This document shows, piece by piece, positions 18,023 through 26,870 of a DNA stretch of 64,000 bases. The stretch's first letter is position 1; each line of letters starts with the position of its first letter. Both the position numbers and the translations under genes were made by a program. The DNA comes from Jannaschia donghaensis (lineage in GTDB: Bacteria > Pseudomonadota > Alphaproteobacteria > Rhodobacterales > Rhodobacteraceae). The notes beneath the pieces were generated by a model that worked only from the letters and a program-made list of their open reading frames with translations, was not told where the DNA came from and made no database searches. The DNA is taken from the NCBI RefSeq assembly GCF_001403795.1, contig NZ_CXSU01000012.1:811568-875567 (forward strand), read 5' to 3'.

Positions 18023-19267
18023 ATGCGACGCTTTTCCGCCTTCGCCATCGCGCGCGAGGCCCTGAGGAACCACGAAGGCTGGGGTCGCACCTGGGCCAAG
18101 CGTCCGCCCAAGGCGCGTTACGACGTGATCATCGTCGGGGCCGGCGGGCACGGGCTGGCCACGGCGTATTATCTGGGCAAGAATTTCGGGATTACGAATG
18201 TCGCCATCCTGGAAAAAGGATGGCTGGGCGGTGGGAACACCGGGCGCAACACGACGATCATCCGATCGAACTATCTGCAGGATCCGTCCGCCGCGATCTA
18301 TGAAAAGGCACGGTCGCTCTATGAGGGGTTGAGCCAGGATCTGAACTATAACGTCATGTTCAGTCCCCGCGGCGTCATCATGCTGGCGCAGACGCACCAC
18401 GAGGTGCGGGGCTATAAACGGACGGCCCATGCCAACTCGCTCCAAGGCGTCACGACCGAGTGGATCGAGCCGAAGCGGGTCAAGGAACTTTGCCCGATCA
18501 TGAACATCGACGGGCCGCGGTATCCGGTCCTCGGCGGGCTCTGGCAGGCGCGGGGCGGCACGGCGCGGCACGACGCGGTCGCCTGGGGCTACGCGCGGGC
18601 CTGCACCGACATGGGGATGGACATTCTTCAGAAATGTGAAGTGACCGGGATTGCGCGCGACGGCGGCAAGGTGACGGGCGTTCAAACGACACAAGGCGAC
18701 ATCGCCTGTGATAAGCTGGGCGTTGTCGTGGCCGGTCATTCGGGCGTCTTGGCGCAGATGGCAGGGTTCCGGCTGCCGCTGGAATCGGTTGCGCTGCAGG
18801 CGTTGGTGTCAGAGCCGGTCAAACCCTGCATGGACGTGGTGGTCATGGCGAATACCGTTCACGGCTACATGAGCCAGTCCGATAAGGGCGAAATGGTGAT
18901 CGGCGGGGGCACGGACGGATACAACAACTACACGCAGCGGGGCAGCTTCCATCACATCGAGGAGACGCTGCGTGCCTTGGTCGAGACGTTCCCGATGATT
19001 TCGCGCCTGAAGATGCTGCGCCAGTGGGGCGGCATCGTGGATGTGACCGGCGACCGATCCCCGATCCTGTCCAAAACGCCGGTCGACGGCATGTACGTGA
19101 ACTGTGGCTGGGGCACCGGGGGCTTCAAGGCGATCCCCGGGTCGGGCTGGGGCATGGCGGAACTGATCGCCAAAGGTCATTCGCCCCTGACCGAAGCCTT
19201 CGGGATGGAACGGTTTCGCGAAGGTCGCTTTATCGACGAAAGCGTGGCAGCGGGGGTGGCGCACTGA
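18023..19267 (+). CDS. soxB: Heterotetrameric sarcosine oxidase, beta subunit
   Basis: The 414-residue flavoprotein subunit carries DVIIVGAGGHGLATAYYLG (34-52), the dinucleotide-binding fold. His183 in GGTARHDAVAW matches the family histidine that bears the covalent FMN. The complex demethylates sarcosine to glycine, producing hydrogen peroxide and 5,10-methylene-tetrahydrofolate. The start MRRFSAFAIAREAL fits the family N-terminus, with GGGGAG about ten bases upstream. It heads the soxB-smallORF-soxD-soxA-soxG operon. The 200-base leader back to ccmI shows no riboswitch I recognise. Confidence 0.93.
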   Translation: MRRFSAFAIAREALRNHEGWGRTWAKRPPKARYDVIIVGAGGHGLATAYYLGKNFGITNVAILEKGWLGGGNTGRNTTIIRSNYLQDPSAAIYEKARSLYEGLSQDLNYNVMFSPRGVIMLAQTHHEVRGYKRTAHANSLQGVTTEWIEPKRVKELCPIMNIDGPRYPVLGGLWQARGGTARHDAVAWGYARACTDMGMDILQKCEVTGIARDGGKVTGVQTTQGDIACDKLGVVVAGHSGVLAQMAGFRLPLESVALQALVSEPVKPCMDVVVMANTVHGYMSQSDKGEMVIGGGTDGYNNYTQRGSFHHIEETLRALVETFPMISRLKMLRQWGGIVDVTGDRSPILSKTPVDGMYVNCGWGTGGFKAIPGSGWGMAELIAKGHSPLTEAFGMERFREGRFIDESVAAGVAH

Positions 19268-19388
19268 TGGGTCGCCAATCGGATCCGCACGGTCGATTTT
19301 CGGCAGGTATGGATTTCCGCACTAGGCGGAACCCAGCCGAAGGCGTAAGTGTTAACGTGTCCAAGGGTGATATCGGAGGCCAACTGCC

Positions 19389-19562
19389 ATGGCTGACAAC
19401 CAATCCCGCCGTCTGCCACGCGGCATCAATTTTCTTCTGGGCGGCACCGTGGTCGCTATCGGGTTCATGCTTTTCGCCGTTCTGGGCGGATCGTTCGACT
19501 TGTCGATCGGCGGCGCGCCAAGCGTTCGCATCGACGATGCGATGGCTGCCGCCACCAAATAG
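19389..19562 (+). CDS. Small single-pass membrane protein inside the sox operon
   Basis: The 57-residue ORF starts with MADNQSRRLPRG, followed by one hydrophobic helix (INFLLGGTVVAIGFMLFAVLGG, about residues 13-34). It ends in a short polar tail SIGGAPSVRIDDAMAAATK. GGAGG lies eight bases upstream of the ATG, an ideal spacing, and codon use is like its neighbours. It fills most of the 334-base gap between soxB and soxD, a place where no sarcosine oxidase subunit is expected. The positive-inside N-terminus predicts a periplasmic C-tail. I do not recognise a family, and the function is unknown. Confidence 0.65.
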   Translation: MADNQSRRLPRGINFLLGGTVVAIGFMLFAVLGGSFDLSIGGAPSVRIDDAMAAATK

Positions 19563-19601
19563 CACGACCGCGCAGATCCCCGCATCGTTCGGGGGCGCGT
19601 C

Positions 19602-19910
19602 ATGCTGATCCTGACCTGTCCGAATTGCGGCCTTGCGGTCGAGGAAACCGAGCTTTCGCCCGGCGGCGAAGCGCATCTTGAACGCTTCGGCCCGACGTCG
19701 TCGGATGATGCATTCGAGGAATATCTGTTTCTGCGCGACAACGTAAAGGGCGTCCACTTCGAGCGGTGGCGTCATGCTTACGGCTGCGGGAAGTGGTTTC
19801 TTGCCGCGCGCGATACCGCGACTTTGCAGGTTTTCGGGACGTATTCGGCGCAGACCAAGGCACCGCCGCCCGACATTCTGGCGGCGATCAAAAAGGGCAA
19901 AAACACATGA
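19602..19910 (+). CDS. soxD: Sarcosine oxidase delta subunit
   Basis: The 102-residue zinc-binding subunit has CPNCG (7-11) and the later GCGKWF, which hold the metal in this family. GGEAHLERF, YLFLRDNVKGVHFERW and RDTATLQVFGTY are diagnostic stretches. SoxD is the small structural subunit of the heterotetramer. Its stop overlaps soxA by ATGA. The usual second cysteine pair is CPYCG in other members, so the Asn here is a mild variant. Confidence 0.93.
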   Translation: MLILTCPNCGLAVEETELSPGGEAHLERFGPTSSDDAFEEYLFLRDNVKGVHFERWRHAYGCGKWFLAARDTATLQVFGTYSAQTKAPPPDILAAIKKGKNT

Positions 19911-22882
19911 GCCGTCGATTGAAGACCGGCGGGCGCCTCATCGACCGCAGCAAGCCGGTGGAGTTCACCTTCGATGGCAAGACGATGCGCGGCTATGAGG
20001 GGGATACGCTCGCCTCGGCCCTGTTGGCGAACGGTCAGTTGGTCATGGGGCGGAGCTTTAAATACCACCGGCCCAGATCGGTCGTTGGGTCCGGCCCGGA
20101 AGAACCGAACGCCCTGATGCAGATCGGCGCAGGCGGGCGGTTCGAGCCGAACCAGCGCGCGACGGTGCAGAGCCTTTGGAATGGTCTGGTCGCGCGGTCG
20201 CAGAATGCCTGGCCGTCGCTTGGCTTCGATATCGGGCGCGTCAACGACCTGGGCGCGCGGTTTCTGCCCGCCGGATTCTACTACAAAACATTCATGGCGC
20301 CGCAGCCGTTTTGGAAACACGTATTCGAGCCGGTGATCCGCAAGGCCGCCGGTCTGGGCGCCGCCACGACCGAGCCGGATGCCGACCGATACGAGTTTGA
20401 GTACGGCTTCTACGATACGCTGGTCGTTGGCGGTGGCATCGCGGGCCTGACGGCCGCCTTGGGCGCAATGCGCGCGGGCGAGCGGGTCATCTTGGTCGAA
20501 AGCCGGGCAGAGTTCGGGGGGCGCGCCTTGGTCGACGGCGCGACGATCGACGGTAATGACGTCGTCGACTGGGTCAAGGACGCCGTGCAAACGCTTGAAG
20601 ACGCAGAAAACGTTCGTCTGATTTCGCGGTGCGAAGGGTCGGGCGTCTACGACCATGGCTATGTGCTGTGCACGCAGGACCTAACTGGGTTCAAGGCTGA
20701 CAAGTCTGGCCCGCGGGAACGGATCCTGAGGCTTCGTGTGGGCCGCGTCATCACGGCCACCGGCGCGATCGAGCGGCCGCTTTCGTTTGCCGGCAACGAC
20801 GTGCCCGGTGTCGTTCTGGCCTCGGCCATGCGTGATTTCGTGGCAAACCACGGCGTCGGCATCGGTGACCGGACGGTGATCGTGACGAACAACGACGATG
20901 CGTACCGCACGGCAAAGGTTCTGTTGGATGCCGGCCTGCGCGTTGCCGCGATCGTCGATGCACGACCCGATGCTGACAGTGCCATCGTGAACGAAATCAG
21001 AGCATTAGGCGTCAACGTTCATCTTGGCCGCGCCATCGCGAAGGTGCATGGCAACGACCGGGTGACAGGCGTTTCCATCTGTCTGCAATCGGGCGACGGG
21101 GCGGTCATGCAGGAGATCCGTTGCGACGCGGTGGCAATGTCGGGCGGCTGGTCGCCGGTCGTTCATCTGTGGTCGCACTGCGGCGGAAAGCTTTGGTGGG
21201 ATACCGACCGCGCGATGTTCCGGCCAGACCCCGATCACCCGCCGCGCGGGACCGACGGCAATGGGTTCGTCGTGACGGCGGGCATGGCGTCGGGGGCCCT
21301 GACCCCGGCGGAGGTTCTGTCGGACGCGGCGAAGGCCGTCGGGTCCGACGTACCGCATTGTGATACGGTCGAGGAAGGGGGGATCCTTCCGGTCTGGATC
21401 ATGCCAGACGGGGCCGGTCCCGATTTGCGGGCGAAGATGTGGCTCGACTATCAGAACGATGTGAAGGTGTCTGACGTGCGCTTGGCCGCACAGGAAGGGT
21501 TCGAAAGCGTTGAGCATGCCAAACGCTATACCACGCTGGGCATGGCGACCGACCAGGGAAAGCTGAGCAACATCAACGGGCTGGCTGTTCTGGCCGACCG
21601 GCTGGACACGACGATACCGCAGGTCGGCACGACCACTTTCCGCCCGCCCTATACACCCATAACGATTGGCGCATTGGCCGGCGAGGCGCGGGGGTCCGTA
21701 TTTCAGCCGCTGCGCAAGACGCCGATCCACGATTGGTCCGAGGAGAACGGTGCCTATTGGGAACCTGTCGGCCACTGGCGGCGGGCGTACTGCTACCCCA
21801 AGTCGGGCGAAAGCCATGAGGCGGCCGTCGCGCGCGAAGTCAAGAACACCCGAGAAGCCCTTGGAATGCTTGATGCATCCACGTTGGGCAAACTGTTGGT
21901 GCGGGGACCCGACGCCGGTAAGTTTCTCGACATGATGTACACCAACATGATGTCGACGCTGAAGCCGGGTCGGTGCCGTTATGGGCTGATGTGCGACGAA
22001 AACGGTTTTCTGATCGACGACGGTGTCGTGGCGCGGATCGACGAGGATAGCTGGCTTTGCCATACGACCACCGGCGGTGCCGACCGCATCCACGCGTGGA
22101 TGGAGGATTGGCTGCAATGTGAATGGTGGGACTGGCAGGTGCATGTCGTGAACCTGACCGAGCAGTTCGCGCAAATTGCCGTGGTCGGGCCCAAGGCGCG
22201 TGCTGTTCTGGAAAAGCTGGGCGGGATGGATGTGTCCGCAGAAACGCTTCCGTTCATGGCTTGGGCTGACGGACGGTTGGGCGCGTTCGATGTGCGCGTC
22301 TTCCGCATCAGTTTTTCGGGCGAGCTGTCCTATGAAATCGCGATTCCTGCGACAAAGGGTGCCGCGCTTTGGCAGGCGCTGATCGATGCGGGGGCGGAAT
22401 TCGGGGTCATGCCCTATGGGACCGAGGCGCTGCACATCATGCGGGCCGAAAAGGGCTTCATCATGATCGGGGACGAAACCGACGGCACCGTCATTCCGCA
22501 GGATCTGGGTCTGACCTGGGCGATCTCCAAAAAGAAGGACGATTATCTGGGCAAGCGCGGACAAATGCGTTCGGAGTTTCAGAAGGCTGACAGGTGGAAG
22601 CTGGTCGGATTGGAGACGACCGACGGATCTGCACTGGAGGATGGCGCCTACGCCATCGCCGACGGCACCAATGCAAACGGGCAGCGCAATGTGCAGGGAC
22701 GGGTGACGTCGACATATCTTTCGCCGACGCTGAACCGCGGAATCGCGATGGGGCTGGTGGAACGCGGGCCCGATCGGATTGGTGAAGTCATCCGTTTTAC
22801 CCGGATCGGCAAGAACCCGGTCGAAGCCAAGATCGTGGATCCGGTGTTCTTCGATCCGGCGGGGGAGAAGGCCAATGTCTGA
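19907..22882 (+). CDS. soxA: Sarcosine oxidase alpha subunit
   Basis: The 991-residue subunit has three parts. The first is an N-terminal 2Fe-2S-ferredoxin-like fold (residues about 18-80, FDGKTMRGYEGDTLASALLA). The second is an NAD-binding domain (DTLVVGGGIAGLTAALGAM, about 170-188). The third is a C-terminal aminomethyltransferase (GcvT-like) folate-binding domain from about residue 600, with WEPVGHWRRAY, RLDTTIPQVGTTTFRPPYTP and GFIMIGDETDG. The folate domain catches the one-carbon unit released by the beta-subunit site. The start is fixed by the ATGA overlap with soxD, and the 3' end overlaps soxG by eight bases. Confidence 0.95.
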   Translation: MSRRLKTGGRLIDRSKPVEFTFDGKTMRGYEGDTLASALLANGQLVMGRSFKYHRPRSVVGSGPEEPNALMQIGAGGRFEPNQRATVQSLWNGLVARSQNAWPSLGFDIGRVNDLGARFLPAGFYYKTFMAPQPFWKHVFEPVIRKAAGLGAATTEPDADRYEFEYGFYDTLVVGGGIAGLTAALGAMRAGERVILVESRAEFGGRALVDGATIDGNDVVDWVKDAVQTLEDAENVRLISRCEGSGVYDHGYVLCTQDLTGFKADKSGPRERILRLRVGRVITATGAIERPLSFAGNDVPGVVLASAMRDFVANHGVGIGDRTVIVTNNDDAYRTAKVLLDAGLRVAAIVDARPDADSAIVNEIRALGVNVHLGRAIAKVHGNDRVTGVSICLQSGDGAVMQEIRCDAVAMSGGWSPVVHLWSHCGGKLWWDTDRAMFRPDPDHPPRGTDGNGFVVTAGMASGALTPAEVLSDAAKAVGSDVPHCDTVEEGGILPVWIMPDGAGPDLRAKMWLDYQNDVKVSDVRLAAQEGFESVEHAKRYTTLGMATDQGKLSNINGLAVLADRLDTTIPQVGTTTFRPPYTPITIGALAGEARGSVFQPLRKTPIHDWSEENGAYWEPVGHWRRAYCYPKSGESHEAAVAREVKNTREALGMLDASTLGKLLVRGPDAGKFLDMMYTNMMSTLKPGRCRYGLMCDENGFLIDDGVVARIDEDSWLCHTTTGGADRIHAWMEDWLQCEWWDWQVHVVNLTEQFAQIAVVGPKARAVLEKLGGMDVSAETLPFMAWADGRLGAFDVRVFRISFSGELSYEIAIPATKGAALWQALIDAGAEFGVMPYGTEALHIMRAEKGFIMIGDETDGTVIPQDLGLTWAISKKKDDYLGKRGQMRSEFQKADRWKLVGLETTDGSALEDGAYAIADGTNANGQRNVQGRVTSTYLSPTLNRGIAMGLVERGPDRIGEVIRFTRIGKNPVEAKIVDPVFFDPAGEKANV

Positions 22883-23372
22883 TCTGTCCATTCATGCCCT
22901 TCCTCCGGTCGGGATGATCACGTTGCGCGGGGCGATGCCCGTTTTGACCAAAGCCGTGACGGCGGTGACCGGCTGCGACGCGCCGGCGATGCGCATGTCG
23001 ACTCGGGCCGGTGACGTAACCGCGATGTGGATGGAGCCCGACGAAATGATGGTGGTCTGCACCTATGACGGCGCGAACGAAATGGCCGGCCGGCTGCGGG
23101 TCGAAATGGCCGACGATTTCGCCACCGTTGCCGTCGTCAGCGACGCGCGGCAGATTTTCGAAATCAACGGCACCGGCGGTGAGACGCTGCTGGCCAAGCT
23201 CATGCCGGTCGATTTCGCCAAGCTGGGCGCGACCGAAGTGCGACGGACGCGCATGGCGCAGATCCCGGCGGCAGTCTGGCGAAATTCGGACGGGTTCCAG
23301 GTGATGTGCTTCCGCTCGGTCGCCGACTACGCGACGGATTTGCTGCACACGGTGGCGCCCGTCGGGGGTTGA
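22875..23372 (+). CDS. soxG: Sarcosine oxidase gamma subunit
   Basis: The 165-residue SoxG family protein shows GMITLRGAMPVLTKAVTAVTG, MWMEPDEMMVV and the C-terminal FQVMCFRSVADYATDLL, the last strands of the gamma subunit. It overlaps the end of soxA by eight bases. I chose the ATG at 22875 (MSDLSIHALPPVG) because the longer frame lies wholly inside soxA. It is the terminal gene of the operon. No folate genes (purU, folD, glyA) follow, unlike in some sox clusters. Confidence 0.88.
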   Translation: MSDLSIHALPPVGMITLRGAMPVLTKAVTAVTGCDAPAMRMSTRAGDVTAMWMEPDEMMVVCTYDGANEMAGRLRVEMADDFATVAVVSDARQIFEINGTGGETLLAKLMPVDFAKLGATEVRRTRMAQIPAAVWRNSDGFQVMCFRSVADYATDLLHTVAPVGG

Positions 23373-23429
23373 CCCGGCCCCGATTGGCCCGACATGTCCG
23401 TGCAGGACGCAATCAACAGGAGATACCCC

Positions 23430-24029
23430 ATGGCTTTCGACCTTCCCGATCTGCCCTATGCCCATGACGCACTTGCCGACAAAGGCATGTCCAAGGAGAC
23501 GTTGGAGTATCACCACGACCTGCATCACAAGGCCTATGTCGACAACGGCAACAAGCTGATTTCCGGAACGGAATGGGCCGACAAGACCTTGGAAGAGATC
23601 ATCGTCGGGACGTATGATGCCACCAGCGTCGCGCAGTCTGGCATTTTCAACAACATCAGCCAGCTTTGGAACCACAACCAGTTCTGGGAAATGATGGGTC
23701 CCGGCGACAACAAAATGCCCAGTGAGGTGGAGAACGCGCTGAACGAGACGTTCGGATCGGTCGAAAACTTCCACTCCGAATTCGCGGCCGCCGGTGCCGG
23801 ACAATTCGGGTCGGGCTGGGCCTGGCTGGTCAAGGATGCGGATGGCGCGCTCAAGGTCACAAAGACCGAAAACGGCGTTAACCCGGTCTGCTTCGGTCAG
23901 ACCGCGCTGCTGGGGTGCGACGTATGGGAGCATTCCTACTACATCGACTATCGCAACAAGCGGCCCGCATATCTGGACAACTTCCTCAAAAACCTCGTCA
24001 ATTGGGAGAATGTCGCGTCGCGCATGTGA
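23430..24029 (+). CDS. sodB: Iron (or cambialistic) superoxide dismutase
   Basis: The 199-residue Fe/Mn superoxide dismutase has metal ligands His28 (EYHHDLHH), His82 (WNHNQFW), Asp164 and His168 (DVWEHSYYIDY). The AGAGQFGSGWAWL motif with Gln favours iron-type chemistry over manganese, although cambialistic enzymes share it. AGGAGA precedes the ATG at 23430. The gene follows the peroxide-forming sarcosine oxidase operon but is separated by 57 bases, and it has its own terminator downstream. Confidence 0.95.
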   Translation: MAFDLPDLPYAHDALADKGMSKETLEYHHDLHHKAYVDNGNKLISGTEWADKTLEEIIVGTYDATSVAQSGIFNNISQLWNHNQFWEMMGPGDNKMPSEVENALNETFGSVENFHSEFAAAGAGQFGSGWAWLVKDADGALKVTKTENGVNPVCFGQTALLGCDVWEHSYYIDYRNKRPAYLDNFLKNLVNWENVASRM

Positions 24030-24054
24030 CGTCGATATCGATCCGCGATGGGAG

Positions 24055-24080
24055 AGGGGGCCGCATGGCCCCTTTTTCTT
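24055..24080 (+). terminator. Rho-independent terminator after sodB
   Basis: An 8-bp stem AGGGGGCC / GGCCCCTT (one wobble pair) with a GCAT loop is followed directly by TTTTTCTT. It lies 25 bases downstream of the sodB stop and ends that transcript before the next gene at 24141. Confidence 0.85.
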
Positions 24081-24140
24081 TGGTCGGAACCGCCCGGCCA
24101 TGCAGGCGTTTGTCAGCATACCATAATCACGGAGAACACC

Positions 24141-24380
24141 ATGGCCGAGCGGAAACGTTCCAACGACGGAACCAGAGAGACGGACCAGTTCATCGAAGAC
24201 ATGCCCGAGACGCCTGATCAGCAGGGTCGGTCCGGCGGTCAGATCGCCCGCGATGTCGGCACCGCCGACAGCCTGGCCCGCGCCACCGAGCAGGGCGTGA
24301 AGGGTGTCACCCGCGTCACCAAATCCAAGCAGCGCGAAGACAACGTGTCCGACAGTGTCACGAAAGGAAGAGATGCATGA
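24141..24380 (+). CDS. Small hydrophilic protein of unknown function
   Basis: This 79-residue protein is very rich in charged and polar residues (ERKRSNDGTRETDQF, TRVTKSKQREDN) and has no hydrophobic core, so it is probably disordered. I recognise no family. GGAGA lies seven bases before the ATG. The stop overlaps the next gene by ATGA, so the two are almost certainly co-translated. The company of superoxide dismutase and a host-attachment-family gene suggests a stress role, by context only. Confidence 0.65.
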   Translation: MAERKRSNDGTRETDQFIEDMPETPDQQGRSGGQIARDVGTADSLARATEQGVKGVTRVTKSKQREDNVSDSVTKGRDA

Positions 24381-24835
24381 CCAAGTTGCGCAACGGAACG
24401 ATGGTCGTGATCGCGGACAGCGAAAAGGCCCTATTCGCTGTCAATCTGACGGATGGCGAAAACCCGAACTTGGATATCGTGCGCGTGGACGAAGAGGATA
24501 ATCCCCCCGACCGCGAGCAGAAGGCAAATCGCGCGGGCCAGACCCACGAAAGTTCGGGTCCCGGACAGCGAAGCTACGACGACACCGATTTCCACGAACT
24601 GCAGAAAGAGCGGTTCGCAGCGGATCTGGCAGACAAGCTGTACAAGATGGCGCACAAGGGCAAGTTCGAGACGCTGGTGATCGTGGCATCGCCGCAGGTC
24701 CTGGGTGTGCTGCGCGACGAGATGCATCAGGAAGTTTCCAGCAAGGTCATTGCGGAAATCCCGAAGACGCTGACGAACCATCCGCTTCACGAGATCGAGC
24801 AACTGGTGAAGAAGGAATTGGCCGAGATGGTCTGA
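24377..24835 (+). CDS. Host attachment family protein
   Basis: The 152-residue protein matches the bacterial host-attachment protein family. It has the N-terminal GTMVVIADSEKALFAVN, a polar linker (residues 38-70), and the conserved FAADLADKLYKMAHKGKFETLVIVASPQVLGVLR block that resembles the Rossmann-like eRF1/Pelota fold. HPLHEIEQLVKKEL closes the domain. The family was named from an Agrobacterium attachment phenotype. Its molecular activity is unknown. It is coupled to the preceding small protein by ATGA and converges on the LOG gene with a 3-base gap. Confidence 0.78.
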   Translation: MTKLRNGTMVVIADSEKALFAVNLTDGENPNLDIVRVDEEDNPPDREQKANRAGQTHESSGPGQRSYDDTDFHELQKERFAADLADKLYKMAHKGKFETLVIVASPQVLGVLRDEMHQEVSSKVIAEIPKTLTNHPLHEIEQLVKKELAEMV

Positions 24836-24838
24836 CGG

Positions 24839-25375
24839 TCAGTCCAAGACGCTCAGGGCGGTCCCCGCATCGGGGGCCGTCTGCACGAAAGACAGCACCG
24901 ATGCGTCGGCAAAGCCACGATCCACCACCTGATCCATCAGAGTCAGAAGCGGGTCCCAGTATCCGGCGATGTTCAGCAGAACGATAGGCTTGTCGTGTAG
25001 GCCCAACTGCCGCCAGGTAAGAACTTCGAAGAATTCGTCCAACGTGCCCGCGCCCCCCGGAAGGACGACGACGGCGTCGGCATTCATGAACATGACTTTC
25101 TTTCGTTCGTGCATCGTTTCCGTCACGACGAAGGACGTCAGATCGCGCTTTCCCACCTCCATCGACATCAGATGGGTCGGGATGACGCCGAACGTCTCGC
25201 CCCCGGCGCTCTGCACACTGCGCGCCACGCGACCCATAAGACCGACATCACCCGCCCCATAGACCAGCCGCCAGCCCCGCGCGGCGATACCTTGGCCCAG
25301 GGCCTGCGCGGCGTCGGCGAATGTCGGGTTGTCGCCATCGCGACTGCCGCAATAGACACAGATGGATTTCGTCAT
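24839..25375 (-). CDS. LOG family protein (cytokinin-riboside-monophosphate phosphoribohydrolase type)
   Basis: The 178-residue lysine-decarboxylase-like protein shows ICVYCGSRDG at the N-terminus, LVYGAGDVGLMGRVA, MHERKKVMF and the catalytic PGGAGTLDEFFE motif. These proteins cleave nucleoside 5'-monophosphates to free base and ribose 5-phosphate, as in the plant LOG enzymes. In bacteria the physiological substrate is often AMP-like or unknown. I chose the ATG at 25375. The open frame to 25522 overlaps the promoter of the divergent LysM gene. Confidence 0.88.
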   Translation of the reverse strand: MTKSICVYCGSRDGDNPTFADAAQALGQGIAARGWRLVYGAGDVGLMGRVARSVQSAGGETFGVIPTHLMSMEVGKRDLTSFVVTETMHERKKVMFMNADAVVVLPGGAGTLDEFFEVLTWRQLGLHDKPIVLLNIAGYWDPLLTLMDQVVDRGFADASVLSFVQTAPDAGTALSVLD

Positions 25376-25463
25376 TGCGCAGCCATTCCCTTGATTTTGA
25401 CCGCACCCTAAGGCGTTGCTAGGCTCGCAGGAACCCCGGGCAGGGGCGTGTGGGGGAATCGAT

Positions 25464-26810
25464 ATGGGAAATGACAGAGGAGTGGGGCGCGCGATCGGTG
25501 TGGCGGGTGCGATCGTCGTCATCGGCCTGACCGGATATTATCTGCTGCTTCCGATCCCCATCAAGGATCGCGGCGTCACCGACCAGGCCGTTGCGCCGGC
25601 TTCCGTGACGGCGGGCCACGAAGATCCGTCGCCGTCGTCCGACATGGACCCGGCCTTGTCTCCCACAGTTACCGACGCCGCAGATCCGACCGATCCCGCA
25701 CCAAGCGAAAACATCGACACCGTCGCCTCAGCGAATGCATCGCTCCCCGCACCTATGCTCGACGCGCCCCGAACGGATGCGTCGAGCGCCCCCCGCCTCG
25801 ACGTCGTGCGGATCGATCAGGAGGGATCGGCGGTCATCGCGGGCAGCGCGCCGTCGGGGGCGGACATCATCCTGCGGCTGGACGGTCAGGAAATTGGAAC
25901 GGCAACGACCGACGCCAGCGGTAACTTCGTTTCCCTTTTGGAAGTCGGGGCCGCAAACGCGCCGCGGATTCTGTCGGTGGAAACCCGCGATGCCGGGGGC
26001 GTCATCAGAAAGTCCCGCGAAACGATCATCGTCGCGCCCACGTTTCCCGAAGCACCGGACGTGGCCGTCTTGCCCGATGTCGATGGCCCCGCGGTCGTCT
26101 CCGAACCAGCGGATGCAAACGGCGGCGAAACCGCTGTCGCCTCCGTTTCGCAGGACGCGATCACGCCGGGGTTGCCCGCTGCAAATGCCCCCGATGTGGC
26201 GCTGCCGTCAGTCCCGTCGCGTCCCTCGGGCAGCGCAGATATGCCCGCGTCCGGCGATGGCACCCTCGGGGCAGCCCGCGCGCCCCGCCTGTTCCGCGCC
26301 GGGCCCGACGGCGTAACGGTCATGACCGGATCTACGTCTGAACCGGGCGTGACCGAAACCCTTGGGATCGATGCAATCAGTTATGACGCCGCCGGGACCG
26401 TGTCGTTGGCGGGGACTGGTCGGCGCAACAGCGAATTGCGCATCTATCTGAACGACGAACCGATTCAGCTGGCTCGCGTGGGGCAGGGCGGAACATGGTC
26501 TTCGCCCCTGCCGAACGTGGACAGCGGCGTCTATAGGCTTCGGGTGGACAGTCTCGACGCCGATGGATCGGTGGAGGCACGGGTCGAAACGCCATTTCAA
26601 CGGACCGCGCCCGAAGTGGCGGCCGCATCGCGCCGCGATGGTGTCAGTGCGATCACAGTGCAGCCCGGATTCACCCTTTGGGCAATTTCGGAAGGATACT
26701 TCGGCGACGGAGTCCAATACGTCCAGATCTTCGAGAAGAACCGAGATCAGATCCGCGATCCGGATTTGATTTTCCCCGGTCAGGTTTTCGATCTGCCGAG
26801 CGCGCGTTAG
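25464..26810 (+). CDS. Membrane-anchored LysM protein with two Ig-like modules
   Basis: The 448-residue protein begins with a single membrane helix (AIGVAGAIVVIGLTGYYLLL, about residues 11-30), followed by a Pro/Ala/Asp-rich linker to about residue 110. Two similar beta modules follow: VVRIDQEGSAVIAGSAPSG near 113 and AISYDAAGTVSLAGTGRR near 307. The C-terminal LysM (TVQPGFTLWAISEGYFGDG, YVQIFEKNRDQIRDP, IFPGQVFDLP) binds peptidoglycan. Similar proteins are widespread in alphaproteobacteria with no assigned activity. GGGGGA precedes the ATG at 25464. Confidence 0.85.
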   Translation: MGNDRGVGRAIGVAGAIVVIGLTGYYLLLPIPIKDRGVTDQAVAPASVTAGHEDPSPSSDMDPALSPTVTDAADPTDPAPSENIDTVASANASLPAPMLDAPRTDASSAPRLDVVRIDQEGSAVIAGSAPSGADIILRLDGQEIGTATTDASGNFVSLLEVGAANAPRILSVETRDAGGVIRKSRETIIVAPTFPEAPDVAVLPDVDGPAVVSEPADANGGETAVASVSQDAITPGLPAANAPDVALPSVPSRPSGSADMPASGDGTLGAARAPRLFRAGPDGVTVMTGSTSEPGVTETLGIDAISYDAAGTVSLAGTGRRNSELRIYLNDEPIQLARVGQGGTWSSPLPNVDSGVYRLRVDSLDADGSVEARVETPFQRTAPEVAAASRRDGVSAITVQPGFTLWAISEGYFGDGVQYVQIFEKNRDQIRDPDLIFPGQVFDLPSAR

Positions 26811-26870
26811 GCCCGGTTTCCATTCCAAGACGCGCGCCATAGAGTTTGCCGGACCCTGAACGGAACACCT

